NCBI GenBank assembly: GCA_958299035.1
Contig: CATQJL010000112.1
Span: 5,130,123 to 5,194,122 of the forward strand
DNA length: 64,000 bases
Direction: 5' to 3'
Origin: Cylicocyclus nassatus
Lineage: Eukaryota; Nematoda; Chromadorea; Rhabditida; Strongylidae
The first letter of the stretch is position 1; each line of letters begins with the position of its first letter. A program made the position numbers and the translations under genes. This document shows, piece by piece, positions 11,125-21,613 of this stretch. The notes under the pieces are model-generated. The model had not been told where the DNA came from. It did no database searches and worked only from the letters and a program-made list of their open reading frames with translations.

Positions 11125-11567
11125 AGGCAGTACATCGGCAGAATGAGACCCGTGACAAAACAAGGTCACAGGGTAGGAGCCCCCACATGGAATCTATCGG
11201 CCAAAGTCCGATCTTTCTCCGCCACTTCTAACCCCCGAAATTTCAAAGCGAAAGCAGCGCTCATTTCCTGTCCTCTCCGAACCCTCCCACCCCATGGACG
11301 AGTGACTTCCGCGGTCAGAGCGCCAGCCGCAATGCTATAAGCATGAGGTCCCGCAGCGACTGCGTCTTCGCCATGACGGGCTTCGTTCACTCGTCCATGG
11401 GGTGGGCGGGTTCGGAGAAGACAGGAGATGAGCGCTGCTTTCGCTTTGAAATTTCGGGGGTTAGAAGTGGCGGAGAAAGATCGGACTTTGGCCGATAGAT
11501 TCCATGTGGGGGCTCCTACCCTGTGACCTTGTTTTGTCACGGGTCTCATTCTGCCGATGTACTGCCT
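11125..11567. mobile_element. 443-bp inverted-repeat element, TTAA-flanked
   Basis: The arms of about 190 bp pair almost perfectly, from AGGCAGTACATCGGCAGAAT inward to the CCCACCCCATGGACGAGTGA block, around a unique centre of about 70 bp. TTAA lies at 11121-11124 and its variant TCAA at 11568-11571. The same family is at 13996-14838, where the centre has the opposite orientation. Confidence 0.85.
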
Positions 11568-11571
11568 TCAA

Positions 11572-11958
11572 AGGCAGTTTCTCGGCAGAATTTCGTTTTC
11601 CGCTCACCTTTTCGGAGCCTCCTCGCCTTGAGTGACAGAAATGAGCTTTTTCGGAAGCTTTACAGGTCCACATTCAGTGAAGATACGCCGGACGTCTTCC
11701 GCGCCCCGCCTCCATAGTTTCGGGCCCCGCCTACTTGCACGTATTCACACCGTATGCACACCGTACCCATCTCGGCGGCAATTGGATTATTGGCTCCAGC
11801 GGCCACTTTCGCGACCCGCCCAAACAGCACTTTCACATCTGGAAAAGTAGATTATTGATATCTTTTGAAGCTGCAAAGCACAATTTTGGTCTTAGCTCAT
11901 CAAGGGGAGCCGAGAACGATAAACATCCCAAAGTTATTATTCTGCTGAGCCGCTGCCT
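11572..11958. mobile_element. 387-bp TTAA-flanked element abutting the previous one
   Basis: It begins AGGCAGTTTCTCGGCAGAAT immediately after TCAA 11568-11571 and ends TTCTGCTGAGCCGCTGCCT before TTAA 11959-11962. It shares the terminal motif of the AGGCAGT family but the interior differs from 11125-11567. Confidence 0.7.
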
Positions 11959-12098
11959 TTAATGTTGAAACATCAGGGGCGTATTTATCACTCCTATATA
12001 GAAAGGGGTTCCTGTATGGTAACAGCCCGTACAGGCGCGGGCGCTGCCGCTTGCGATAGAAAAATCTAAGCTGATGATCGCGCACCTGTCTATTAGAG

Positions 12099-12227
12099 AA
12101 TATGGTCCGATCTGGCAAGTTTGACAATGTCGGGCATGGCAGTCGGGCAGCAGAGCCCGATCTTGACAGGTCGGGCTAGGCTGCTGCTGTGCCTGACACG
12201 GCCAAACTTGCTACATCGGACCACATT
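12099..12227. mobile_element. 129-bp inverted-repeat MITE
   Basis: AATATGGTCCGATCTGGCAA at the left is answered by TTGCTACATCGGACCACATT at the right. The inner part contains the self-complementary GTCGGGCAGCAGAGCCCGAT stretch. There is no coding capacity. Confidence 0.75.
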
Positions 12228-12309
12228 CCAAAGTTTTGAATCACGGAAGCGGCGCTCTCGCCTGTCCGGGCACTCGCCCCGAACAGCGAGTGGGAGATTG
12301 GTTAACACC

Positions 12310-12720
12310 GCCCTAGGATCGTCTTAAGCCAAGGGTCAATCCATATAGGCAAAACTTCGCTCGGCTTCTATGATGGCCTGAGCGGCGATCATTTCGGAGG
12401 GCTAGATGCCGGTTTTTATGCTATTGGCATCCGACTGGACGCTGCTCCATACTTGTATGAGGTCCCGAGAAAGTAATTCTTTACTTCAACGAACGCATAT
12501 TTTGCTGGAGATTGGTGCTCCAGCAGGATAACACACCTGCGCACAAGACGAAGATCGTTCAAATGGCACAAGTTCAGCGGTAGGACATCGTTACTCCTAC
12601 AGAATGGCTTCCGTATTTACCGAATTTGAATACCCTTGACTGCAGCGGCGTGATCGGCCGTTGAGGTCAAGCCTGCGCCCATTTACGCAAAACTGTAGAG
12701 TCTATGTAACGTGCTCTTTA
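12310..12720 (+). pseudogene. Tc1/mariner transposase remnant
   Basis: Plus-strand frames encode LQQDNTPAHKTKIVQ followed, after an in-frame stop, by EWLPYLPNLNTLDC. These correspond to the catalytic-core blocks of Tc1/mariner transposases (QDNxPxH, then WPxxSPDLNPxE). The second catalytic block has lost its acidic residue and there are several stops and frameshifts, so it is a dead relic. Limits are approximate. Confidence 0.7.
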
Positions 12721-13995
12721 AAATGCATAAGAGAAAATAAGCTAGGGTGCCCTTGTGCCATCGTAGACAGCTTTCCCAGGCATCTTCGCGCTGTGTTCGC
12801 GACATAGGAGGGATCTTTGTTATGAAGCTCTTTATATAGTAGAAGTGTTTGTGAGTGTGAGTGTTTTGGACAGAAGGTATTGCTCAAATGGAGTGCTCTG
12901 ATAATCAACATTCGACCATTTGAGCGTTTCTGATGATTTTTGTGCTAATGCTAATGCATTCAATTTTTCAACTCAAAAACGCTTATAACTCGACGTTTAG
13001 AGGCGCTCGGCAGATAACGAAGACAGATTTGGAATCAGCGTTCGATGCTCTTTATAGTACAATTTCATGTGAAAAGGCCACTTCGACCAAGCGGACCTTT
13101 CTTGTAAGGAACAAAATAGAGAAGAAAATTAGTTCGAAAAACAAAGTCAGGGCCAGAAACACTTTTTTACTCACCCTAGACGTAGCGCAAGCGGTGCCTT
13201 ATGCCAAACTGCGATTCATCTTATTTTTTACGCCGAAATGAATAGATGTCATGCAAAACCACAGATAAATTGATAAGGCGAGTTTGATGCACATCTTTCT
13301 TCAGTTTTTGATTTTTTTTAAAAGGAATCCAAAACTTCCTAACATTTTGCGTGGCAGGATTTCGGCATTAAACTGAAAGATCTTCACTCCAATCTATACA
13401 TTAGTGTCAGAGATTGATGTTCGCTTCAGCACTCTCGAGCAATTTCCAAGAACGTATACGAGGGAACTCAAAAAATTGGCTTCTATTTCCCGTAATATAC
13501 TTACCTATTGCGCTCGAAGTACAAAGGATATCGTAATCGCTGCAGAAACACCTTGGTGCATTACTCGTCTGCGGAAACTCGCAAAAAAAATTCTATAATA
13601 ATATAATAATAATATAAATTCTATACTATTCTATAATTCCGTTGCATTGCTTTTACAAAGTATTTGTAGGACAAGCAGTGCAACGTCATCCATACAGCGG
13701 CAATGAAGCAGCGGCTTTTGCTCCAATACAGGAGCTTCTACCTTGGACATAAAAGCAATGGTAGAAAATGTTGCAGCCTCTCATTTCCAGATATTGAGCC
13801 AGAAAATAGACGAGCCTTTCTTCCGAATGTATGGCGTAGCTCGACCAAAGCAACTGTTTGGAATTTATCACTTATTCACTTCAAAAAACCTTGGTAGCTA
13901 AGGAGTGCTTTGGCCAAAACCAGGCCTTCATCTCGGTTTTTATTTGAATTTTGGATTTTGTCAGTCGATGAGCAAAAGAGGCTCGCTTTGCTTAA
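12721..13995. other. No supported gene
   Basis: Contains a 102-codon open frame at 12933-13241 and short AT repeats (AATAATATAATAAT) near 13595. Neither resembles a known protein or element to me. Confidence 0.35.
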
Positions 13996-14838
13996 AGGCA
14001 GTAGGTCGGCAAAATGAGACCCGTGGCAAAACAAGGTCACAGGGTAGGAGCTCCTATAATGGAACCTATGGGCCAAAGTTCGATCTTTCTCTGCCACTAA
14101 TAAACGTAGCGCCGTGGAAGCGGCTTACTCAACGGTAGAGACACGGTGGTATAGCATCATTTATTATAACGACCAGCAATACTGTGACAGATAATGATTT
14201 ATTGGCACGAAAACATGAATGAATCACAGAGGTCTGATGAAGTCAAGGAAGGCAGGTGGTTCGGGTGAAGGCTGCATCAGCCGCTTGGTAGCTGACAGCA
14301 GCGGCTTGGGACTGGAAATCCTCATTATGATCACCGTGGTGACTTATGTATCATATTGCAGAATGCGTGTCATCCTCATATCTGCAACAATTGATCTTAT
14401 TCACATAACATACTTATCCTTTATCTGTGCCTTATATCTTGTTCTCACAACACAGCTTTATCGTTTGCATTCCTATGCACATACGCTTACACACTTCTAA
14501 CCTCCGAAATTTCAAAGCGAAAGCAGCGCTCATCTCCTGTCCTCTCCGAAACCGCCCACCCCATGGACGAGTGAACGCGAAGCCCGTCATGGCGAAGACG
14601 CAGAGTCGTTGCGGGACCTCATGCTTATAGCATTGCGGCTGGCGCTCTGACCGCGGAAGTCACTCGTCCATGGGGTGGGCGGGTTCGGAAAGGACAGGAG
14701 ATGAGCGCTACTTTCGCTTTGGAATTTCGGGGTTAGAAGTGGCAGAGAAAGATCGAACTTTGGCCCATAGGTGCCATTATGGGGCTCCTACCCTTGACCT
14801 TGTTTTGCCACGGGTCTCATTCTGCCGACCCACTGCCT
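13996..14838. mobile_element. Second copy of the 443-bp TTAA family, split by an insertion
   Basis: The ends AGGCAGTAGGTCGGCAAAAT and TCTGCCGACCCACTGCCT are flanked by TTAA at 13992-13995 and 14839-14842. The sequence follows the 11125-11567 element until GCCACT (14098), then resumes at CTTCTAACCTCCG (14494). The unique centre (14572-14665) is inverted relative to the other copy. Confidence 0.8.
14099..14495. mobile_element. Insertion of about 395 bp inside the TTAA-family element
   Basis: It interrupts the host element at CACT, which appears on both sides (14095-14098 and 14492-14495) and may be a 4-bp target duplication. The interior has no terminal inverted repeats that I can see and no recognisable protein. 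It could be a retroposed or foldback-derived piece. Confidence 0.45.
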
Positions 14839-14842
14839 TTAA

Positions 14843-15614
14843 TGACAGCGTACACACACAGCTGTGCCAAACTGGATCAATTTCATGACAATTGAGTGAC
14901 TGGATTTCAAGAATGGATTTGTAGATATGACTTTCAAATAGTTGCCTTTCTATTTATGAATATGGACGTCACATAAGCTAGACTCACATCAACGCACTAT
15001 TCCAGATCTATCATAGAAATAACTTCCTACATGGTGTGGCTATATATCAATTCAGTAGAATGAATCAAAGATGATTAGGAGAATGGGACGAATCTAACTC
15101 AACAACAAACATGCTTTGATGACCTTGAAGAGTCGGAGATCAACAGTGATCGGGTCTTCTGTAGTAAGTGCGGCTTGAAAACGTGCCTGTGCAAAGAAGT
15201 GAGTTGTGAAATTCGAGTGTATATTTGACGATCACATCCTCTTGATTTTGTTTGAATATAAAGTTGTCCCGAGGCTTGCTTTGCAAAAACCTTGAATTTT
15301 GCGTTCCAGTAAAATTGTAGGCCAGCACACTACAGAGAGTAGATTGCGGATCATTGCAAAATCGTGAAATTAGTGAGCAAATGTAGTTCTTTGGATACAT
15401 TTATGAGAGTAAAGCAGCTGCACAAACGTTTCTACATGTAGACAGACATCATCTGCTCGATACGCATGTCATTTTTGCCTCTGCGGCAGTTTTATACCGC
15501 GTCAAAGTAAAATTGCTCACTAATCTCCTTTTCAAAAAATTTTAACTCAAACGCACTGCTTTGTCCTTAAGGTTACGAACGCAATTCATGTCTGTTAGCT
15601 CTCTCCTTTTTTAG
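14843..15614. other. Intergenic, upstream of DAD1 gene
   Basis: No gene or repeat that I can support. CTCTCTCCTTTTTTAG at 15599-15614 directly precedes the DAD1 start codon and is a candidate spliced-leader acceptor. Confidence 0.4.
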
Positions 15615-16550
15615 ATGCAACATGTGCAAGTGAAACAAACGCTCAGTGACTATATGAGGACAACACCGGAAAGGCTCAAAATAATCGATGCATACTTGCT
15701 GTATATTCTTCTGACAGGGTTTGCTCAAGTAATGTTTTGTAAAAGAAAAACTCAACATTTAAACTCATTTCATTAGTTACTCTATCGTCTTCTTCTCGAT
15801 TGGACGTCTCCATTCAAGACATTTCTGTCAGGATTCATCTCCACATTGACATGCTTTGCGCTTGCTTGTGAGTTCTTTCATCTTTCAGCTTACTAACAAG
15901 GTTCTTAAGTTCTTCGCTAATTTGATGGTTAGTTTTGGGCTTCATTTGGGTCGGAAAACTTCTCTCACAGATGCAATTTACACAAACTGTTGACTTTTAT
16001 TTCAGTTTTTCTTCGGCTAAACGTGAAGGAAATCGAAGCTGTGAAGAATAACGACGAAAAGAAAGCCGCCGTGAAGGATGTCTCAAAAAACGAAGATATA
16101 AAGAATGAAAAAAACGCCGCCAAGGATAACTCGGAAAACGAAGAAATAAGGAATGAAGAGAAGGTCTTGAAGGAAAATGGCGAAGACGAGGCCACGGAGG
16201 TGAACGATGATGAGGACACGGAGGAGAACGACGAAAAGAAAGACGTAGAGATGAACAATGAAAACAAAGCCATGGATGAGAAAGACGACAGTGCTATAGA
16301 ATCTAACGGCGAAAAGAAAGCGACGAAGGAAGATGATAACGACAAAGCCATGGAGATGAGCGAAGAAAACAAATCAATGAAGGACAACGGTAAAAATGAA
16401 GTCACAGAAAGAAAAGACGAGAACAAACCCGTAAAGCTGTTTGACAAATACAAAGCAATGTTCTTTCAAATTTCGACCGAGCGCGCATTTGTTGAGTTCT
16501 TAATTGCACATGCAGTTTTTCACTTGATTGTTTTGAACTTTTTAAGTTAG
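15615..16550 (+). CDS. dad-1: DAD1/OST2 oligosaccharyltransferase subunit with a large charged insertion
   Basis: Three exons, 15615-15728, 15777-15867 and 16006-16550, give 249 residues; phases agree (0, then 1). The ATG follows directly on a CTTTTTTAG acceptor, which suggests trans-splicing. Family landmarks in order: TPERLKIIDAYLLYILLTG (first membrane segment, about 18-36), PFKTFLSGFIS and LTCFALAFFLRL (second segment, about 50-73), then ISTERAFVEFLIAHAVFHLI and VLNFLS (third segment and C-terminus, 224-249). DAD1 is normally 112-113 aa. Here residues about 76-222 form a Lys/Glu/Asp/Asn-rich stretch of degenerate repeats (NDEKKAAVKD, NEEKVLKENG, SNGEKKATKED) where other species have about 13 residues. 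Known for the family: small ER membrane subunit needed for N-glycosylation. By known topology this loop faces the cytosol. The insertion is in frame, stop-free and in a single exon. I cannot exclude it being skipped in some transcripts. Confidence 0.88.
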
Positions 16551-16579
16551 ACGCTTTAATCTTTGTTTCCTTTCCGTGA

Positions 16580-16815
16580 CTGATAAATTGCTAAAATGGG
16601 CTCAAATATTTCCATTCAACGAGTTCGAAAGAGGCGAGTGTGCGTCTTGAAGTTGGGGAACGGTTTGAAAGTGCTCAAAACCAATTAAGGACCACGCGAG
16701 TTCTCAGGAACTACGAGGTAAAATGCTTAAACTTAATATTAGGTTGTAACGAAAATTCCTGGGCAGTTCTGAACATTTCATTTTCAGCAACAAAAATCGC
16801 GACTGTGGAGATATA
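16580..16815 (+). other. Possible unidentified exon(s) interrupted by a mariner MITE
   Basis: A frame open from 16580 encodes ASVRLEVGERFESAQNQL and RVLRNYE, ending at a GTAAAA donor (exon end about 16718). ATTTTCAG at 16780-16787 opens a following stretch, CAACAAAAATCGCGACTG, running into the MITE at 16816. If the MITE and one TA are removed, the frame stays open past 17600. No family recognised; it may be chance. Genes directly downstream of DAD1 could be operonic, but nothing here proves it. Confidence 0.25.
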
Positions 16816-17489
16816 CAGGGTGTCCCAAAAATGTGCCTACTGTTTGATTGTAAAATTCTCTCATAATGAAGTGTTTCGAGAAGCTTTAGGTACCGTTCTG
16901 TAGAGCATGGTTAAACTTAGACTTACAATGTGGAGCGAATGATAATCTATCGCCCTTCATTACTGTAGAATACGGTACGAACTTCGACAAGGATTTTAGG
17001 CCTTTGGAGGCTATATTCTGCCTCGGTAAAAAACCAAACAAGCCAAAATTTCTTATACTACGGTAGTAGGAGCCGCTGATTTCGAATTTGAAATTCTCAT
17101 TTTACTGTGATGCTTCTTTCCTAAGTTATCCCAGTAAATCGTAATAACTCAATTTCCAGCATTCGTCAGAAATGTAATTACACCATCAAAAAAGGTGAAA
17201 ACACTCGTAAAAAGTTGTTAGGTAGAATCAGCATGCGAGAAAACCCTAGTACACCATTTTTTCAGATCTTTTAAAAAGAATGTTGTTAGGCGATATATCT
17301 CACAATGGTTTTATACGCAAGAAGTTCCTACCGTAATCCTACGTAGAAGAGAGTTAGATGATTCGCTCCATACTATAAGTCTAAGTTTAACCTCGCTCTA
17401 CACAACGGTACCTAAAGCTTCTCGAAACACTTCATTACAAAACAGTTATTTACAGTCAAACAGTAGACACATTTTTTTGGGACACCTTG
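16816..17489. mobile_element. 674-bp mariner-type MITE (copy 1)
   Basis: The ends CAGGGTGTCCCAAAAATGT and TTTTTTTGGGACACCTTG are flanked by TA (16814-16815, 17490-17491), typical of Tc1/mariner (IS630) elements. The arms extend inward with imperfect pairing. Interior blocks such as AAAACACTCGTAAAAAGTTG match the copy at 39988-40656. No transposase. Confidence 0.9.
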
Positions 17490-17633
17490 TATTTCAGACT
17501 GGGATGGTCTACACATTAAAGTTTTATGTCTTCTTTGTACTCGACTAGTAAACAATATACATTACATTGTGAAGAATCACGTGGGGCCCATAGCTCTTCT
17601 GCCGGTTGCACGTTTGCAATATACTTGGGTTCG

Positions 17634-17872
17634 ATCGAATAGAAATTCGATCATTCGAATAAAACATTCGAATATATTCGTATTCGAAATTCGATATTCG
17701 GAGTTCTTCCATTTTCGAATAATATACTAACTCGAATAGTTGAGAAAACAGGGTTTCGAATAAAATTCGATAACTCGAATAAGCAAAAAACGGGGTTTCG
17801 AATAGATTTTATTCGAATTTTTTATTCGAATGTTTATTCGAATTCGTAATCATGTACTCCGTATTCAGATTA
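17634..17872. repeat. TTCGAA-rich array, left part
   Basis: Dense reiteration of ATTCGAATA/TTCGAAT words. The self-complementary core TTCGAA recurs about every 8-25 bases. It pairs conceptually with the second array at 18567-18862. Confidence 0.8.
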
Positions 17873-18168
17873 TTCGACTTTGTTGCACAGCCAACTGCTG
17901 AGTATGAAGCTCACTTCGTCCGCGTTTTTTTTCACAAAACTCGGTAATGCATCTTTTGCATACCTTTGAACTGTATGGAGAGTCGCATTCTTCCGACTGC
18001 TTGCGACAGCAAAAAAATCATATGTGGATTTTAATTGATGTTTTTTCGATCAATGAGATTGTTCGCACTGCTATTGGCACCAAATCAGCAAAGAAGATTT
18101 CAAATTGAAGCTCATGTTCTGCGTTCATACTGAATTGAGATGGCTGTTCTTCTTTCTTTGCATTGCTC

Positions 18169-18500
18169 ATTTTTGGAAAATCTTGAGCAACGAGGTTGGG
18201 AGTTGGTACAAGGGGGTAAATGAGGGTGCTGATTATGAACAAAAATTTACTTTATCGATTTTATCGATTTTTGAAAAATCTTGGGCTACGGGGTTGGGAG
18301 TTGGTACAAGGGGTAAGTGAGGGTGCTGATTATGGATAAAGATTTGCTTCATCGATTTTCGTTTTGGAAAATTTTGAGCTACGAGGTTGGGAGTTGGTAC
18401 AAAGGGGTAAGTGAGGGTGCTGATTGAAACCGAAATCTATTTCATTGATTTCAGCAATTTCTGGAAAATTTTGAGCTAGGAGTTGGTATAGGGGATACTA
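18169..18500 (+). repeat. Four tandem copies of a unit of about 95 bp
   Basis: Each copy contains GGAAAATYTTGAGCTACGAG, GGTTGGGAGTTGGTACAA, GGGGTAAGTGAGGGTGCTG and ATCGATTTT-like ends. The first three are close to each other; the fourth is decayed. It lies between the two TTCGAA arrays. Confidence 0.85.
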
Positions 18501-18566
18501 GGGGGCTGATTATGATTGGATCAGCTTTAGCCAGATATGTCGGCAAGTTTGAAATGTGATTGCTTT

Positions 18567-18862
18567 AGTTATTCGATAAATCATTCGAATATTGATTCGA
18601 AATTCGACTTCCAATGTTCGAATATATTCGATATTCATTCATTTGATATTTTTGATTTTCCGAATTTATTCGAAATTCATTCATTCCATATTTTTGATTT
18701 TCCGAATTTATTCGAAATTCATTCATTCGATATTTTTTGGTTTTCCGAATTTATTCGATATTCGTTTATTCGAGATTTTTTATTTTCGAATTATTCAATA
18801 TTCGTTTATTCGAAATTTTTTCTTTCTGAATTTATTCGATATTCATTCATTCGATGAAAAAT
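18567..18862. repeat. TTCGAA-rich array, right part, with a unit of about 42 bp
   Basis: About five tandem units built from TTCATTCATTCGATATTTT, TGATTTTCCGAATTTAT and TCGAAA. Later units carry TTCGTTTATTCGA variants. It reads as Phe/Ile/Ser-rich peptide in two frames, which I take as a by-product. Confidence 0.8.
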
Positions 18863-19341
18863 TATCGAATTACCCAAGTATAGTTTGCAAGATTCGAATT
18901 CCTTCCGGTCCAATTTGCCTGATATGGACTTACAATCTGCCCACTTTCTTTTGTTAGAAGCTCTATTGTGGCAATGGTGAAAACAGAACATCTATTGTTT
19001 GGACGTTGTCATTACTCAATATGAATTTGTCGTGACCGTACATTACAGAAGTGCAGTTGACTACGTTGTATTTGTTTGTTACTAGCGACTGCCGCTAAAC
19101 AAATAGATTATCATATGTACAAGGAGAAGAAAATAATTTTGAGTTGGTTTTTCAAACAATTTTGTAAAAGTACTTATCATTGTGCTGATCAGATGAGTAA
19201 GCAAACAACTCAGTGTCTATAATTTCATCATGTTTCATTCTGCATAAAACATTCATTAACTTTTGTAAATCTTTTTAGTCGTATACTGTTATTCATATTT
19301 GAGATATTTGCTTGATAACAACTGATATTAGCAAAGCACTG
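18863..19341. other. Downstream of the DPP-type gene, no feature
   Basis: AT-rich sequence 3' of the minus-strand peptidase gene. Nothing that I can support. Confidence 0.4.
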
Positions 19342-20268
19342 TTAACCACGTTTGGCGCAATTGCTCAAAAATGCAGTTAATTTTCGGAGAAAATGGCCTT
19401 GTACTGCATGTAGCATGTGATCCTGATTTGGATAAAGCTGTAAAACACTTTGGTCTTTCAATCAATGGCTTCTTGGAACCGCTCACCACAAGATCGAAAT
19501 CAATACCATTATTCTGTAGAGCCTCTATGAAGAGAGCACTGTGTTGGAAATGAACATTATCTGAAATAAGTGGCTGCTATCTTTTATATTCGAAGTGGCT
19601 AAAAGCGAGTAGAAAAACGAATTTATCCAGATCAACTAACCATCATGCAAGCCATGAACGAGTAATAAACGAGTCTCCCTAAAATTTTCCACGTCGTTGG
19701 TGATATCGTTCTCGTTGTATATAGAGACATCTGCATTCCCCATATGTTTCTCGGTATAGTAAGCGTCTGCAATGCTTGATGTAATCTCATCATTCATACA
19801 GCTTCTGAAGGTGTATGTTACGGTAGTAGAGGAAGTTAGCCACGGGAGCCACTGAAATGGCGCATTTGAAGAGACCCAAGGGCGCCCGTTCGGTAATCAA
19901 AGCAGAAGCGTAGCCGCCGTATGACCATCCTGAGACAGTAATCCGCGTATCATCCAAGAATGGATATTTGGCAATAACTTTTCTGAACAGAACATTACAA
20001 TTAAGCAGATTTTGAGGTTTGCTTACTGTATGCCATCTATCTGATCTTGAATCTCCACCGTGCCTAGCGCGCCATAGAATGCACTACGGTATTTCCAACC
20101 TCTGCCAGTGGAACCGCGCCCGTCGATCTGATATCAAACTTTCTTGATCAGATCATAATAAAAAAACCCACCGTCACTATTGCATAACCAAGTGCGAGGG
20201 GGGCGATCCAAAGTGGTTCATTTGTCCATTGATCGTTAGCCATTGTTTCTTCAGTAGGACCAGCATAA
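19342..20268 (-). CDS. DPP-type S9 prolyl peptidase, last six exons (partial)
   Basis: Minus-strand exons 20268-20172, 20127-20027, 19982-19822, 19766-19641, 19560-19487 and 19437-19342 join in consistent phase to about 218 residues ending at TAA. Landmarks: YAGPTEETMANDQW, AIVTIDGRGS, DTRITVSGWSYGGYAS with the nucleophile Ser in GWSYGG, FKCAISVAPVANF, HAYYTEKHMG, LLLVHGLHDDNVHFQ with the catalytic Asp, and LYPNQDHML with the catalytic His. These are the alpha/beta-hydrolase blocks of dipeptidyl peptidase IV-like serine peptidases, which remove X-Pro/X-Ala dipeptides from N-termini. The triad is complete. The first exon shown begins inside a codon (acceptor at 20269-20271), so upstream exons (beta-propeller, membrane anchor) must exist. 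I do not find them between here and 26.5 kb, where a mariner MITE, a gap and a Penelope element intervene. It could be a long first intron or a truncated gene. Confidence 0.88.
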
Positions 20269-20334
20269 CTGAAACTTCATTGTAGGTTGGAAATTTGAGA
20301 ATGAGTCTCATAGTCTCCACTCATTGTTAATATA

Positions 20335-21072
20335 TTGATTGGCACATAAGTTTTGCAGCTTTTCCCATAATTTTTGTCATATTTAACATAGCACCCTCAG
20401 TCTCTGGCATCATGTAGACTGTGACGTAAGCTGCAAGCCTGCGCAAACCGTCTAATTTTTGATAGCGTAGTTGAAAAAATTTGAACCTTTTAAAACCCTT
20501 TGAAAGTCGAGTTCTCACGGTTTTTCGGTGAACATAAAACGGTAAAAAACCTGAATCAAGCACATCAAAAAGGAATCATAGGCAGCATGTAGCTAGAAGT
20601 TGACACATTGGAATTAGTAACAAAAGTGAAATTCAAAGGCAAATAAGATAAGACGTCTTTAAGAAGTAGAAGAAGTCAAATGCGTCAAATCTGGAGGACA
20701 GTCTGTCAATAACAAAGCTGCGAAACTTTGCACAGGGTAATCCAATACTCTGAATGCGAATATCATATTCATTTGTCGCCGATGGAATTCATTCCGTGAC
20801 CTCACGAAAGAGGGCTTTCCATGCAGAACGGGTCTCATTTTTGTTATCAGCATGTCGAATAACCCCCACAGGCGAAATTAAAGCAAAATCTGACGTAGTC
20901 TTTTTTCCCATTTACTTCAAACCTACCGTAACTCTTACATGAAATGGCAAAATTCGGCAAAAATGTCTGCAATTGCAGTTTACATCATAATCCTTATACT
21001 GCCAGAATGAATGCGCTACGTTCCAAAGACAAAAGTTGTATAAAAAGTTGCATTACTTATGTGCCAACCCAA
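20335..21072. mobile_element. 738-bp mariner-type MITE upstream of the DPP exons
   Basis: The ends TTGATTGGCACATAAGTTT and ACTTATGTGCCAACCCAA are flanked by TA (20333-20334, 21073-21074). The terminal sequence is related to that of the element at 33114-33608. Open stretches inside it do not resemble peptidase or transposase. Confidence 0.8.
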
Positions 21073-21074
21073 TA

Positions 21075-21613
21075 CTTCCGCGTTCTTTTGCAGGCGGAAT
21101 CAAGCTGCTACACAAATGAGATGGATTCGCTTTGGCTTTAAGAATCTCACGTTCTTTCTCATAATGTAACGATCTTTGACAACCTAGGGTTTTGTAAAAA
21201 GCAAGACAAGCATGGAATACTGGGAGACTTTCTCATTCCCTCACAGGTCCTTGTAAGTCCGGATCAATTTTGTATTTGGCTTTCTCTGTTTAATTCGCTG
21301 TCCCTTCCCCCTCCCCATCCCCTCCTTCACATGCTCGCTGTGTTTCATCTTTCTCCCTGCGTACCACTGCAGTGCGACATCCCAAGCCCCGTCTCTTTTC
21401 AAGCGTTGACTTCTCGAAGGATTCCGTTTTGATATGCCGGATTCCTGTGATTCTGAGACGTTCGCGCATCTCTTTCCCTGGAATTTCTGTTCAAAGGTGT
21501 TTTCGCAATCTCAAGCTACTATGTAGACTTTGGTTAGCACACTATAATCTTCCTAGGAATTCGTTTGTGAAAAGAGTGCTGAGGGCTTGAGCTTGTCGTT
21601 GCCAACTTCATGT
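21075..21613. other. Sequence before the gap, no supported gene
   Basis: Contains a C/T-rich stretch near 21300-21340 and a short plus-strand open frame at 21372-21590 without family resemblance. The sequence breaks at 21613. Confidence 0.35.

Noticed and set aside
14100..14270. tRNA-derived SINE inside the split TTAA element
   Set aside because: CTCAACGGTAGAG resembles an A-box and GGTTCGGGTG a B-box, but they are about 130 bp apart and no cloverleaf forms.
16030..16440. Charged stretch of the DAD1 gene as an unspliced intron
   Set aside because: No TTTCAG-type acceptor lies before the ISTERAF codons, the stretch is stop-free over 400 bases and purine-rich like exons. I keep skipping as a possibility but do not favour it.
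15965..16453. 162-codon Ser/Phe-rich minus-strand frame
   Set aside because: Antisense shadow of the Lys/Glu-rich DAD1 insert.
20640..20900. Candidate upstream exon of the DPP-type gene
   Set aside because: It lies inside the mariner-type element 20335-21072 and does not resemble the peptidase beta-propeller.
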